From Eubacteriaceae bacterium (GTDB taxonomy: Bacteria > Bacillota > Clostridia > Eubacteriales > Alkalibacteraceae), in the NCBI GenBank assembly GCA_003446375.1, contig DMAW01000072.1, forward strand, positions 1 through 46,009: 46,009 nt of DNA, read 5' to 3'. Position 1 is the first letter of the stretch. Every line of letters begins with the position of its first letter. Shown in pieces: positions 16,073 through 23,685 of the stretch. Both the position numbers and the translations under genes were made by a program. The notes under the pieces were generated by a model. The model was given only the letters and a program-made list of their open reading frames with translations, ran no database searches and had not been told where the DNA came from.

Positions 16073-16325
16073 CATCACGCCTCCATGAAAAATTAATGAC
16101 AGCAGTGACGCTGACCAGCAGTATCAATGTTTCAAAAATACTGTCGAACACTCTATAGTTTAGATATATAGCTGCAACGCCGTTTCGCGCATACGTGTCT
16201 TTTAAAAAGTTTTGAATATAATAATCTGCTACAAACGTATCTGCAACTATCTTAGTATCGCTATAAACATACAAGACCAATGCTGCGGATGCGATGCAAA
16301 ACAGCATTGCCAGTCCTTTACGCAT
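16062..16325 (-). CDS. MbhE-like Mrp subunit (detached C-terminal part of MrpA)
   Basis: An 87-residue membrane protein with two helices. RNGVAAIYLNYRVFDSIFETLILLVSVTAVINF matches the end of MrpA/MbhE (the NVVxAIxxxYRxxDTLGE block). In canonical Mrp operons this is fused to MrpA; here and in archaeal Mbh-like clusters it is a separate gene. I start at ATG 16325 with AGGTGA 8 bases upstream; a longer frame from 16355 would overlap the preceding gene by 38 bases. It ends inside the start of mrpB. Confidence 0.85.
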   Translation of the reverse strand: MRKGLAMLFCIASAALVLYVYSDTKIVADTFVADYYIQNFLKDTYARNGVAAIYLNYRVFDSIFETLILLVSVTAVINFSWRRDDEK

Positions 16326-16872
16326 CAATTTGATCACCTGCTTCATAACGGACAAATTCCACCGTCAGATTTTCATATGGATTTTTCGCCACGTAATCCT
16401 GCATTGCATCTACATGGTAGTCTTCTATGCAGCCGTACATCTTTACCTTGTCATAATCTTGATGTATCAGAAGATCAAAATTTTTAGCGCTTAATACATA
16501 ATCGCAATCATCTGTAGTATAAATTATCTGTGGCTCCATTTCTCTTTTAAGAAAAAATCGCTCAACATCTCTCAGAATTTGAGCTCTTCCCTTTATTATA
16601 TATCCATCGTGTATTTCATTATAATTAGCATTTGTGTAATATATGGTAAAAACCTGATACTTTTTCAAGGCTACAAGGTACAGCACTGTTGAAAGCGCGC
16701 TTCCGATCACGGCTTCTGCTATGGCCACGTCCGGGGCTCCGTACAGCAGATATACAAATGAACTTACCAAGGAAAAAATCCCAAGATAAATTACAGCCCT
16801 CCTCAGCTTAACAGTATTTAGCGTTATCAATGCCAAAACAACCATCAAAATCAAAAATATCTTTTCAATCAT
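16318..16872 (-). CDS. MbhD-like (DUF4040) Mrp subunit with a C-terminal soluble extension
   Basis: A 184-residue protein. Residues 1-70 are three helices with the DUF4040 motif VYLLYGAPDVAIAEAVIGSALSTVLYLVAL, the MbhD-type part of MrpA. After KKYQVFTIYY comes a soluble region of about 110 residues (HDGYIIKGRAQILRDVERFFLKREMEP and later NFDLLIHQDYDKVKMYGC) that I do not recognise; it is longer than MbhD in archaeal clusters and might be a sensory or assembly domain. It overlaps mrpG by 8 bases and the next gene by 8, so it sits inside the coupled operon. Confidence 0.85.
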   Translation of the reverse strand: MIEKIFLILMVVLALITLNTVKLRRAVIYLGIFSLVSSFVYLLYGAPDVAIAEAVIGSALSTVLYLVALKKYQVFTIYYTNANYNEIHDGYIIKGRAQILRDVERFFLKREMEPQIIYTTDDCDYVLSAKNFDLLIHQDYDKVKMYGCIEDYHVDAMQDYVAKNPYENLTVEFVRYEAGDQIDA

Positions 16873-17173
16873 CGTTATTCTCCTCGCTGATTTTATATCC
16901 GCTTTTTAGTGCAGACCTAGCTACAGCATGAGTGGATAAAGGGTTTGTCACTATTACCATTAGACATATGAACAAGATTTTAAGGGTAGAATATCCAAAT
17001 CCGGTTTTCAGCATTATACCTGCCATAATGGTCAAAAAACCAACAGTCTCTACTTTTGAAGATATCAAGACCCTAGAATAAAAATCTCTAAACCGAAAAA
17101 TGCCGTATACTCCAAAAAACATAAATATCAGTGCCAGAACAATAAATACCTTTGAGATAAAATCAATAATCAT
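16865..17173 (-). CDS. mrpG: Mrp antiporter subunit MrpG
   Basis: A 102-residue three-helix membrane protein. FMFFGVYGIFRFRDFYSRVLISSKVETVGFLTIMAGIML is the PhaG/MnhG signature (G-x-x-R-x-x-D-x-x-x-R) and TNPLSTHAVARSALKSG near the end is the conserved cytoplasmic motif. It overlaps mrpF by four bases at its start and the MbhD-like gene at its end. Confidence 0.92.
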   Translation of the reverse strand: MIIDFISKVFIVLALIFMFFGVYGIFRFRDFYSRVLISSKVETVGFLTIMAGIMLKTGFGYSTLKILFICLMVIVTNPLSTHAVARSALKSGYKISEENNDD

Positions 17174-17430
17174 ATTTCACCCCGCGTCTCTACGAATCTG
17201 GCTATAAGAACTGTTCCTATAAATCCAAGAAAAGAATAAACCAATGCTATATCCAGTAAAAACGACCTGTCCGTTACTACTGAAAGAATAACAATTGACA
17301 TTATTATTTTAGAAGATATCATATTAAATCCCAACAGCCTGTCCCATATAGTGGGGCCTATTACGACTCTGATCAAAACCACGGCAGCGTATATTGACAC
17401 AACGATTAGAACTGCATCTAAGAATCCCAT
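17170..17430 (-). CDS. mrpF: Mrp antiporter subunit MrpF
   Basis: An 86-residue three-helix membrane protein. VVLIRVVIGPTIWDRLLGFNMISSKIIMSIVILS is the MrpF motif (R-x-x-x-GPT-x-x-DR), followed by FLLDIALVYSFLGFIGTVLIARF, which carries the conserved Asp. The start is 2 bases after the mrpE stop. Confidence 0.93.
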   Translation of the reverse strand: MGFLDAVLIVVSIYAAVVLIRVVIGPTIWDRLLGFNMISSKIIMSIVILSVVTDRSFLLDIALVYSFLGFIGTVLIARFVETRGEI

Positions 17431-17432
17431 TT

Positions 17433-17918
17433 TTATATACCCCTCAATATTTTTTCAAAATCTGAGCACGATTTCCCTCCGGAACCGCTGCTAAATACCT
17501 CGTCATCTTGGAAACATAGTATGCTAAGCTGATTTTTAGTCTTGTCTATCGTGACAGTTCCAGGCGTTAAGGTTATTGCATTTGCCAAAAGACATACAGC
17601 CAGTTCCTTATTTAGGCAGGAGTCATATTTTATGATCTTAACGGCGCTTTCTCCTTTTGAGATTTTAAAAATCGCCGAAATGCCTGATTTGTATATTTGA
17701 AATACAAGATAAAATAGATATTTAAGCAGAGATACAGGATTTAAAAAATAAGAATCGATGTAATCATCATCTAAAAGATAATAGTTGACAAAGAATATGG
17801 ACAACACAGAAAACCCAATGCCGGAAATTATTTGCATTGGTCCGGCTTTTTCGTTTAATATTATCCACATTGCGGTAAATACAAATATCATTACAACATA
17901 ATTAAATGTCCGTTTCAT
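17433..17918 (-). CDS. mrpE: Mrp antiporter subunit MrpE
   Basis: First gene of the operon, 161 residues. Two or three N-terminal helices are followed by the MnhE core: LLKYLFYLVFQIYKSGISAIFKI and LAVCLLANAITLTPGTVTIDKTKNQLSILCF. The ANxITLTPGT block is diagnostic. The transcript starts from a strong promoter at 17982-18011. The nine genes run without internal terminators and mostly overlap by a few bases. No hydrogenase or quinone module is present, so a standalone Na+(K+)/H+ antiporter is the natural reading. Confidence 0.92.
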   Translation of the reverse strand: MKRTFNYVVMIFVFTAMWIILNEKAGPMQIISGIGFSVLSIFFVNYYLLDDDYIDSYFLNPVSLLKYLFYLVFQIYKSGISAIFKISKGESAVKIIKYDSCLNKELAVCLLANAITLTPGTVTIDKTKNQLSILCFQDDEVFSSGSGGKSCSDFEKILRGI

Positions 17919-17981
17919 TGCAAATCACCCTAACCAAGATTTAATCTAGTTTTATAAGTGGCATAACCTTTATACAGGTTA

Positions 17982-18011
17982 ATTCTAATAGGAATTTTGT
18001 GGTATTGTCAA
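17982..18011 (-). promoter_or_regulatory. Promoter of the mrp operon
   Basis: Minus strand TTGACA, 18 bases, TAGAAT. A small hairpin (AACCT/AGGTT, 17965-17980) lies in the leader. Confidence 0.65.
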
Positions 18012-18068
18012 CGCTTTTTCAAAAAAACAAAAGAATACAAATTTGTCTTCTTATAAAGCGATACGAGT

Positions 18069-18716
18069 TTAAAATTTAACACTGTTTCCGGTTTCCATAA
18101 AAATGAGCCTTTCACATATGTTCGTAGCATGATCTGCAATTCGCTCAAGGTACCTGCCGACAAGTATCAAGCCGATGATTTGATCTTCTGCATTGTCTGT
18201 AGTTTTCATGTATGAAAGCAGTTCTCTGTACATCTTTTCATACAAATCGTCCACATCCTCGTCTTTTTTTGCAGTTTCATATGCAAGGCTGACATCTTGG
18301 TCAAAATAAGCTTTAAGGGAATCCCTCAGCATATCCTTTACTTTGTCTTCCATTATCTTTAAATCTACTATGGGCTTTATTAGGTCGTATTTCCCCAAAT
18401 CTATTACTATCTGTGCTATATTGCAGCTGTAATCTCCAACTCTTTCCAAATCCGTGACTACTCTAAGGACAGTCATGAACCTTCTAAGGTCCGAAGCTAC
18501 CGGGCTTTGGGTTGCCGCAAAAGTTACGCATAAATTTTCAATATCCTGTTCACAGCTATTTATTTCCTTATCTTTTGCGATTACATCCCTTGCCATTTCC
18601 TCATCTTGATCAACAAATGCCTTCATCGCCTTTTCAATGCTTTTTGATGCCAGCTCGCTCATTTTTTTTATCTTATTATGGATTTCTCCTGTTTTTTCAA
18701 TCATCATCTCTCTCAT
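18069..18716 (-). CDS. phoU: Phosphate transport regulator PhoU
   Basis: A 215-residue all-helical cytoplasmic protein made of two PhoU repeats, each carrying metal-binding blocks (DEEMARDVIAKDKEINSCEQDIE and DVSLAYETAKKDEDVDDLYEKMYRELL). VASDLRRFMTVLRVVTDLERVGDYSCNIA and LVGRYLERIADHATNICERLIFMETG are the conserved signatures. It links Pst transport to the PhoR-PhoP sensor and limits phosphate uptake. It is the last gene of the pst operon, 13 bases after pstB. Confidence 0.95.
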   Translation of the reverse strand: MREMMIEKTGEIHNKIKKMSELASKSIEKAMKAFVDQDEEMARDVIAKDKEINSCEQDIENLCVTFAATQSPVASDLRRFMTVLRVVTDLERVGDYSCNIAQIVIDLGKYDLIKPIVDLKIMEDKVKDMLRDSLKAYFDQDVSLAYETAKKDEDVDDLYEKMYRELLSYMKTTDNAEDQIIGLILVGRYLERIADHATNICERLIFMETGNSVKF

Positions 18717-18729
18717 GAGCCACCCCCGA

Positions 18730-19509
18730 TCAACCGAATCTTCCAGTTATATAATCTTCTGTTCTCTTGTCAGCCGGATTTGAAAATATCACTGATGTCT
18801 TGTCAAATTCAATAAGTTCGCCCATTAAGAAAAATGCTGTCTTATCGGATATTCTCGCCGCCTGCTGCATGCTGTGCGTGACGATGCTAATGGTATAGTC
18901 TTTTTTCAGGCTGTCTATGAGTTCCTCTATCTTAAATGTAGCTATAGGATCCAATGCCGATGTAGGTTCGTCCATTAGTATTACATCAGGTTGAACTGCA
19001 AGACACCTTGCTATGCAAAGCCTCTGTTGCTGTCCTCCTGAGAGGCCGTATGCGTTGTCATTTAATCTGTCCTTTACTTCATCCCAAAGAGCCGCGCTTT
19101 TAAGACTTGTCTCTGCTATTTCCATCAAGAGGGCCTTGTCTTTTATGCCATGTATCCTTGGGCCATACACGACATTCTCAAATATGGACTTCGGAAATGG
19201 ATTCGGCTTTTGAAACACCATGCCTACTTTTGTCCTTAGCTCCTCTACTCTAACAGATTTGTCAAATATGTCCTGCCCGTGATAGAGTATCTTTCCGGTA
19301 GTCCTTACTATGGGAATATTTTCTATCATTCTGTTCATAGTCTTAATGAAAGTCGATTTTCCGCAACCAGAGGGCCCGATTATCGCAGTTACTTTATTTT
19401 TTTCTATTTCTAAATTTATATCTTTTAAGGCCTGATCCTCTCCATACCATAGGTTAAGGCCTTTGACATCATAAACGATGTTTTCATTTTTGCTTATGCC
19501 GTTAGTCAA
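18730..19509 (-). CDS. pstB: Phosphate ABC transporter ATP-binding protein PstB
   Basis: A 259-residue ATPase. Walker A is GPSGCGKST (residues 45-53), the signature is LSGGQQQRLCIARCLA and Walker B is VILMDEPTSALDP. The PstB-specific segments TFIKTMNRMIE and GMVFQKPNPFPKSIFENVVYGPR are present, and it ends TEDYITGRFG as usual. The start is TTG 19509, with GGAGG 8 bases upstream. It lies 13 bases downstream of pstA. Confidence 0.96.
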   Translation of the reverse strand: MTNGISKNENIVYDVKGLNLWYGEDQALKDINLEIEKNKVTAIIGPSGCGKSTFIKTMNRMIENIPIVRTTGKILYHGQDIFDKSVRVEELRTKVGMVFQKPNPFPKSIFENVVYGPRIHGIKDKALLMEIAETSLKSAALWDEVKDRLNDNAYGLSGGQQQRLCIARCLAVQPDVILMDEPTSALDPIATFKIEELIDSLKKDYTISIVTHSMQQAARISDKTAFFLMGELIEFDKTSVIFSNPADKRTEDYITGRFG

Positions 19510-19522
19510 TTACTTATCCTCC

Positions 19523-20467
19523 TTAAAATCTTTTCTGAAACTTGTTTCTTATAATTATCGCCGCCGAATTCATTACGAACAATACCACTAGCAAAACGAC
19601 TATGGTAGCCGCCGCTAGGTTTGCATACTCAGGGGTCAATACTGTATCAAGCGTCCAATAATATATCTGTATGGGCAGAGCTGTAAAATCATCCATTATT
19701 GTTGATGGTATCTTTAAGATAAGTGTTGGTATTCCCAATACTACAAGGGGTGCAGTTTCTCCTATGGCTCTTGACATCGCCAGAATCGATCCTGTCAATA
19801 TACCTGGCAGTGCCACAGGCAATACGACTTTTCTAACGGTCGTCCACTTATCAGCTCCCATTGCGTAGGATGCTTCTCTTAAGAATCCCGGAACAGCTCT
19901 TATAGCTTCCTGGCTTGCTACAACTACTATTGGCAGCACCAACAAAGACATAGTAAGACCTCCCGCCAAGATGCTGGATCCTAAGTTTAGGATCCTGCCA
20001 AACACAGTGAGCCCTAATAGGCCGAAGATTACTGAAGGGACACTGGCAAGGTTGGATATGTTTATTTTTATAAAATCCTGCACTTTGCCCTTCGCGGCAT
20101 ATTCTTCTAAATAAATAGCTGTGGATACACCTAAAATCGTAGTTACAGGTATTACTATCAGCATCAAATATACAGACCCGATGATTGCTCCGTATATCCC
20201 CGCCTTTTCAGGAAATATGGATAAGTTTCTGGACAAGAAACCAAGGTTAAGCCAACCGAGGCTATCGGCTCCTATCCTGTAGAGCAATACAGCCAAAACA
20301 ATTATCGCAAATAGCGTTGACATCGAGAAGACATGCTTTAAAAAATTATTCAACTTAACTCTTCTAGCAATTCTTTCACTGTTGACCTTAAAATCCGGGA
20401 GTTTCTGATTGATGTCTTTCATCATCATTCTGCTGTCTTTTCTTGCATAATTCGTCTCCTGATTCAT
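19523..20467 (-). CDS. pstA: Phosphate ABC transporter permease PstA
   Basis: A 314-residue inner-membrane permease with six main helices. The binding-protein-dependent transport motif is EASYAMGADKWTTVRKVVLPVALPGILTG, and AMSRAIGETAPLVVLG and ALPIQIYYWTLD are typical of PstA. A basic N-terminal tail of about 35 residues precedes the first helix. ATG 20467 has GGAGG upstream and follows the pstC stop by one base, so the two permeases are coupled. Confidence 0.95.
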   Translation of the reverse strand: MNQETNYARKDSRMMMKDINQKLPDFKVNSERIARRVKLNNFLKHVFSMSTLFAIIVLAVLLYRIGADSLGWLNLGFLSRNLSIFPEKAGIYGAIIGSVYLMLIVIPVTTILGVSTAIYLEEYAAKGKVQDFIKINISNLASVPSVIFGLLGLTVFGRILNLGSSILAGGLTMSLLVLPIVVVASQEAIRAVPGFLREASYAMGADKWTTVRKVVLPVALPGILTGSILAMSRAIGETAPLVVLGIPTLILKIPSTIMDDFTALPIQIYYWTLDTVLTPEYANLAAATIVVLLVVLFVMNSAAIIIRNKFQKRF

Positions 20468-20468
20468 A

Positions 20469-21392
20469 TCAGTACTCCTCCCTGTATTTTTTTGATATAT
20501 GCTGCGCTATCAAGTTTATGCCCATAGTGAAGACAAAGAGCAAAAGCCCTACAGCATAGAGGCTATAATAACCTGTCGTGCCGCTGGCAGCGTCTCCGCT
20601 GGTGAATTCAACTATATATGCAGTCATAGTCTGCATAGATTGAGTTATATCCAAAGTAAATGCTTTTGAGCTTCCACTTGCTATCGTAACGATCATAGTC
20701 TCTCCTATAGCTCTGGAAACCGCCAGTACTATTGATGCCATAATACCGGATATTGCCGCTGGTATCACTACCTTGAAAGTAACTTCAAGCTTTGTAGACC
20801 CCAGTCCCAATGCGCCTTCTCTCATTATGTCAGGCACGGAATTCATGGCATCTTCCGACAATGATGCCACAAGTGGTATTATCATTATGCCCATAACGAT
20901 ACCCGGGCTTAATGCGTTCTTTGCACCTAGAGATGGAATTATCTTCATCAGCATCGGCGTTACAAATGAATAAGCGAAAAAACCGTAAACTATTGTGGGG
21001 ATTCCTGCTAGAACCTCCATGATTGGTTTTAATATTTTTCTCATCTTATCTGATGCGAACTGACTTAAAAAAATTGCCGCAGTCAATCCAATAGGCACAG
21101 CCACCAACATGGCTATTACAGTAGTCATTATCGTTCCCGTTATCAGCGGGAGTATTCCAAAGGAGGGATTTGCATTTAAAGGAGCCAGTTTGGTGCTGAA
21201 AACCTCTGATATAGGTACTTGTGAAAAAAACTTGGCTGCATCTGTTATCAAAGTCGCAACTATTCCAAACGTAGCCGCTACTGATACGAATGCCATCAGC
21301 AAAAAAAATCGTGGCATTATTTTATCCGTAGTATTTTTCTTTTTTGACACATTCTCTTGTATCAACTGTCTTATTTTTGTTTTGTCATCCAT
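20469..21392 (-). CDS. pstC: Phosphate ABC transporter permease PstC
   Basis: A 307-residue permease partner of PstA with six helices. Signature blocks are AIFLSQFASDKMRKILKPIMEVLAGIPTIVYGFFA, EGALGLGSTKLEVTFKVVIPAAISGIMA and AVSRAIGETMIVTIASG. I start at ATG 21392 (MDDKTKIRQ) because AGAGGTG lies 7 bases upstream; a longer reading from TTG 21413 translates through that site. A terminator-like hairpin separates it from pstS. Confidence 0.95.
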   Translation of the reverse strand: MDDKTKIRQLIQENVSKKKNTTDKIMPRFFLLMAFVSVAATFGIVATLITDAAKFFSQVPISEVFSTKLAPLNANPSFGILPLITGTIMTTVIAMLVAVPIGLTAAIFLSQFASDKMRKILKPIMEVLAGIPTIVYGFFAYSFVTPMLMKIIPSLGAKNALSPGIVMGIMIIPLVASLSEDAMNSVPDIMREGALGLGSTKLEVTFKVVIPAAISGIMASIVLAVSRAIGETMIVTIASGSSKAFTLDITQSMQTMTAYIVEFTSGDAASGTTGYYSLYAVGLLLFVFTMGINLIAQHISKKYREEY

Positions 21393-21436
21393 ATTTTCAC
21401 CTCTGATTTTCAAGTCAACCGCACAAAAAATTCCAA

Positions 21437-21462
21437 GATGAGAAGTTCAAAGACTTCCCATC
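21437..21462 (-). terminator. Attenuating terminator between pstS and pstC
   Basis: On the minus strand GATGGGAAGT pairs with ACTTCTCATC (one G-U), followed by TTGGAATTTTTT. Partial termination here would give more binding protein than permease. Confidence 0.65.
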
Positions 21463-21486
21463 CTGAAATTTATATTATCCGATCTA

Positions 21487-22464
21487 CTAGTTGATAGATT
21501 CCAGTGTAGAAAGATACTCCGCATACACTGATTCCGGAAGTGGAGCAAAACCGTTGTCACCTGCCAGCTTGGCAGCGCCTTCTTCAGATACTACATATTT
21601 TGCATAGTCCAGAACCTGGGGCTTTTCCTTTGCATAATCCAAATTCAGATATGTATACACAAGCCTTGTAAATCCTGCATAGTCTAAGTCTTCTCCGATT
21701 GTTTCAAGGCTTGGTTCTACCGGTCCGTTTCCAAAATCTACTTTAACAGCAGCTAACTTGTCAGTGTTTGTAACATAGTATCCGAAACCTAAAAATGCGA
21801 TGGCATTTTTATCTTGTGATACCAAGTCAACCAAGGTTGAATACTCTTGCTGCAAATTTACAGTGGACACCATATCTTGCTCATCAAGTATCACTTCGTA
21901 GAAGAATTCATAAGTACCGTGATTTTCATTAGGTCCGTAGAATTTAATCTCTTCTGCAGGCCATTCTGGTCTGATATCTGACCAAAGCACTTTATCATCG
22001 TCTTTATAAGAACCTGAAATGTACATGTTTACTATTTCTTCTTCAGTCATTTCAGTAGCCCAGTCGTTATCCTTGTTGATTACCATGGTCAAACCATCGT
22101 AGGCAAGCTTTATCTCCATGACATTTTCACCCATTTCCATTCCGTTAGCTTTTAACTCTTCTATCTCAGTATCCTTGATTTGTCTAGACGCATCTGAAAA
22201 ATCAGTTTCCCCCTGAATGAACTTTTTAAATCCTGCGCTGGATCCTGCACGACCAACTTGGACGCTTACGCCATTTTGCTCATTTGTCATATAATTTTCT
22301 GCAATGTTCGCCATCAACGGATAAACAGTTCCGGATCCGTCGACAATAACGCTACCGCTTAACTGATCGCCTTGGTCTGCTCCGTCATCTGTCTGCCCGC
22401 ATCCTACAGCTGATATGAGCAATCCTGCTACCAATAAAACTGCCAATAATTTTCTTTTTAACAT
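21487..22464 (-). CDS. pstS: Phosphate-binding lipoprotein PstS
   Basis: Lipid-anchored phosphate receptor, 325 residues. The signal MLKRKLLAVLLVAGLLISAVGC ends at a lipobox (SAVGC, Cys 22). The phosphate-binding signatures are VDGSGTVYPLM, VGRAGSSAGFKKF and DFSDASRQIKD. NHGTYEFFYEVIL and AIAFLGFGYYV belong to the same fold. It is the first gene of pstSCAB-phoU and is preceded by a Pho box, so it should be strongly induced by phosphate starvation. Confidence 0.95.
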   Translation of the reverse strand: MLKRKLLAVLLVAGLLISAVGCGQTDDGADQGDQLSGSVIVDGSGTVYPLMANIAENYMTNEQNGVSVQVGRAGSSAGFKKFIQGETDFSDASRQIKDTEIEELKANGMEMGENVMEIKLAYDGLTMVINKDNDWATEMTEEEIVNMYISGSYKDDDKVLWSDIRPEWPAEEIKFYGPNENHGTYEFFYEVILDEQDMVSTVNLQQEYSTLVDLVSQDKNAIAFLGFGYYVTNTDKLAAVKVDFGNGPVEPSLETIGEDLDYAGFTRLVYTYLNLDYAKEKPQVLDYAKYVVSEEGAAKLAGDNGFAPLPESVYAEYLSTLESIN

Positions 22465-22542
22465 TCAACAAATCCTCCCAAATTTTTAATGTTATCGTCG
22501 TTCCCTTTTCTGCAAACGTGCTTTCTCATCTGCTACAAACAG

Positions 22543-22607
22543 AGTATAACACAGGAAAAAATCAAATGTGTTTTAGATAAGTTAATTGAATATTAAATCC
22601 ATGTTAA
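22543..22607 (-). promoter_or_regulatory. Pho box and promoter of the pst operon
   Basis: On the minus strand four hexamers, TTAACA, TTAATA, TTAACT and AAAACA, are spaced exactly 11 bases apart (22607 to 22569). This is the PhoP direct-repeat pattern known from Bacillus. A -10 (TATACT, 22543-22548) follows 20 bases later without a good -35, as in PhoP-activated promoters. Confidence 0.8.
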
Positions 22608-22617
22608 GTTTTTTTCG

Positions 22618-22654
22618 TTAAAAAAAGAGGAGTGCATTTACGCACATTCCTCTT
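22618..22654 (-). terminator. Terminator after the nucleoid-associated protein gene
   Basis: AAGAGGA-GTGC and GCAC-AT-TCCTCTT pair across a short loop. On the minus strand a run of Ts follows the stem. Confidence 0.8.
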
Positions 22655-22659
22655 AAATC

Positions 22660-23664
22660 TCATTTGTTATCCACATTTACGATGTTTTTTATAGTGATTG
22701 ATATAGTTCCGTCGGTGTTATTGATAAATTCAACTATGCTTTTGTCGTTTAGATAGCTTGCAGGAATATTTATTTCTATCCCCGTATCGGTTACAAGCTT
22801 TTGCTTTCTAAGAACTCTTTTTTCTGCATTGTGGCTTATCTTTATGTTTTTGCCACTTAATCCGGTCTTTTCTATTTCTTCCTTAAAAGCTTGCCTTCCG
22901 GATTCGTCTTCAAAGGTCGATTTAGCTATGTTTTCTAAATTGATTTCCTGGTTATTTATATAATCTTCTGTAATGGTGTTCTTAAATGAATTGTACTTTG
23001 AAAGGTCATTGTCATAGCTGTCTCTGACGATTTTTTTCACTGTCTTTTCTACTATGTCGACAACTCCCTTTTCAGATATGGCACTCTTTGACTTTAGTAT
23101 TTGCCTGCTTATGTACAGGGTTTTATCTCCCTTTATTTCGTATGATCTCTCTTTTATTTTTACGGACAAGTCATTTAAATTTATTATCGCAAACTCTTCA
23201 AGCTTTTGCGTCTCAAGAGGAAGTGCGCATGGCTGCCTTACTATAGTATTTCTTACTCCATCTTCAGTCTCTACAAAGTGTATGTAGCTTTTCTTATAAT
23301 TAAACTTTAGGATTCCCAGGAACAGAACATTGTCCATTAAAAAATCTGTCACTACAAGATCTGCTGAAGGTATTTCGCTTCCCACGTCCATTGCTGATAT
23401 GAAATCTTCTGCAATTTTTTTGCTTAATTTTATAAAGTCCCTATCATTTATGTATGATTTGACTGTTTCTAAAAAATAATTGTCTTCTTGGACAAAAACT
23501 GTGTTCTTAACGTCGATGTCTAAAAAACACTTATCTAAATGCTTTGAAATGTACTCATCTATCTCAGTCGACAAGATGAGTTCCTTGTCTGAAACCACAG
23601 AAACCCCACCTGTATTGTCTAGGATATGTAGTATCGCTTTTCTAATTGTCATATCGGATTCCAT
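22660..23664 (-). CDS. Nucleoid-associated protein, NdpA/YejK family (37 kDa)
   Basis: A 334-residue soluble protein. The N-terminus TIRKAILHILDNTGGVSVVSDKELIL is the start of the family domain, and the middle FLGILKFNYKKSYIHFVE plus LNDLSVKIKERSYEIKGDKTLYISRQIL match it. Members bind the nucleoid in Gram-negatives; the role in Firmicutes is not established. The start is ATG 23664 with GAGGGAG 7 bases upstream; a second ATG at 23652 is possible. It lies 21 bases downstream of the permease gene, so co-transcription is likely. Confidence 0.85.
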   Translation of the reverse strand: MESDMTIRKAILHILDNTGGVSVVSDKELILSTEIDEYISKHLDKCFLDIDVKNTVFVQEDNYFLETVKSYINDRDFIKLSKKIAEDFISAMDVGSEIPSADLVVTDFLMDNVLFLGILKFNYKKSYIHFVETEDGVRNTIVRQPCALPLETQKLEEFAIINLNDLSVKIKERSYEIKGDKTLYISRQILKSKSAISEKGVVDIVEKTVKKIVRDSYDNDLSKYNSFKNTITEDYINNQEINLENIAKSTFEDESGRQAFKEEIEKTGLSGKNIKISHNAEKRVLRKQKLVTDTGIEINIPASYLNDKSIVEFINNTDGTISITIKNIVNVDNK

Positions 23665-23685
23665 AATTACGCTCCCTCGTATTTT

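Noticed and set aside
12116..17918. Membrane-bound hydrogenase (Mbh)
   Set aside because: Only the antiporter half is present; no NiFe or NuoB/C/D-like subunits are encoded next to it.
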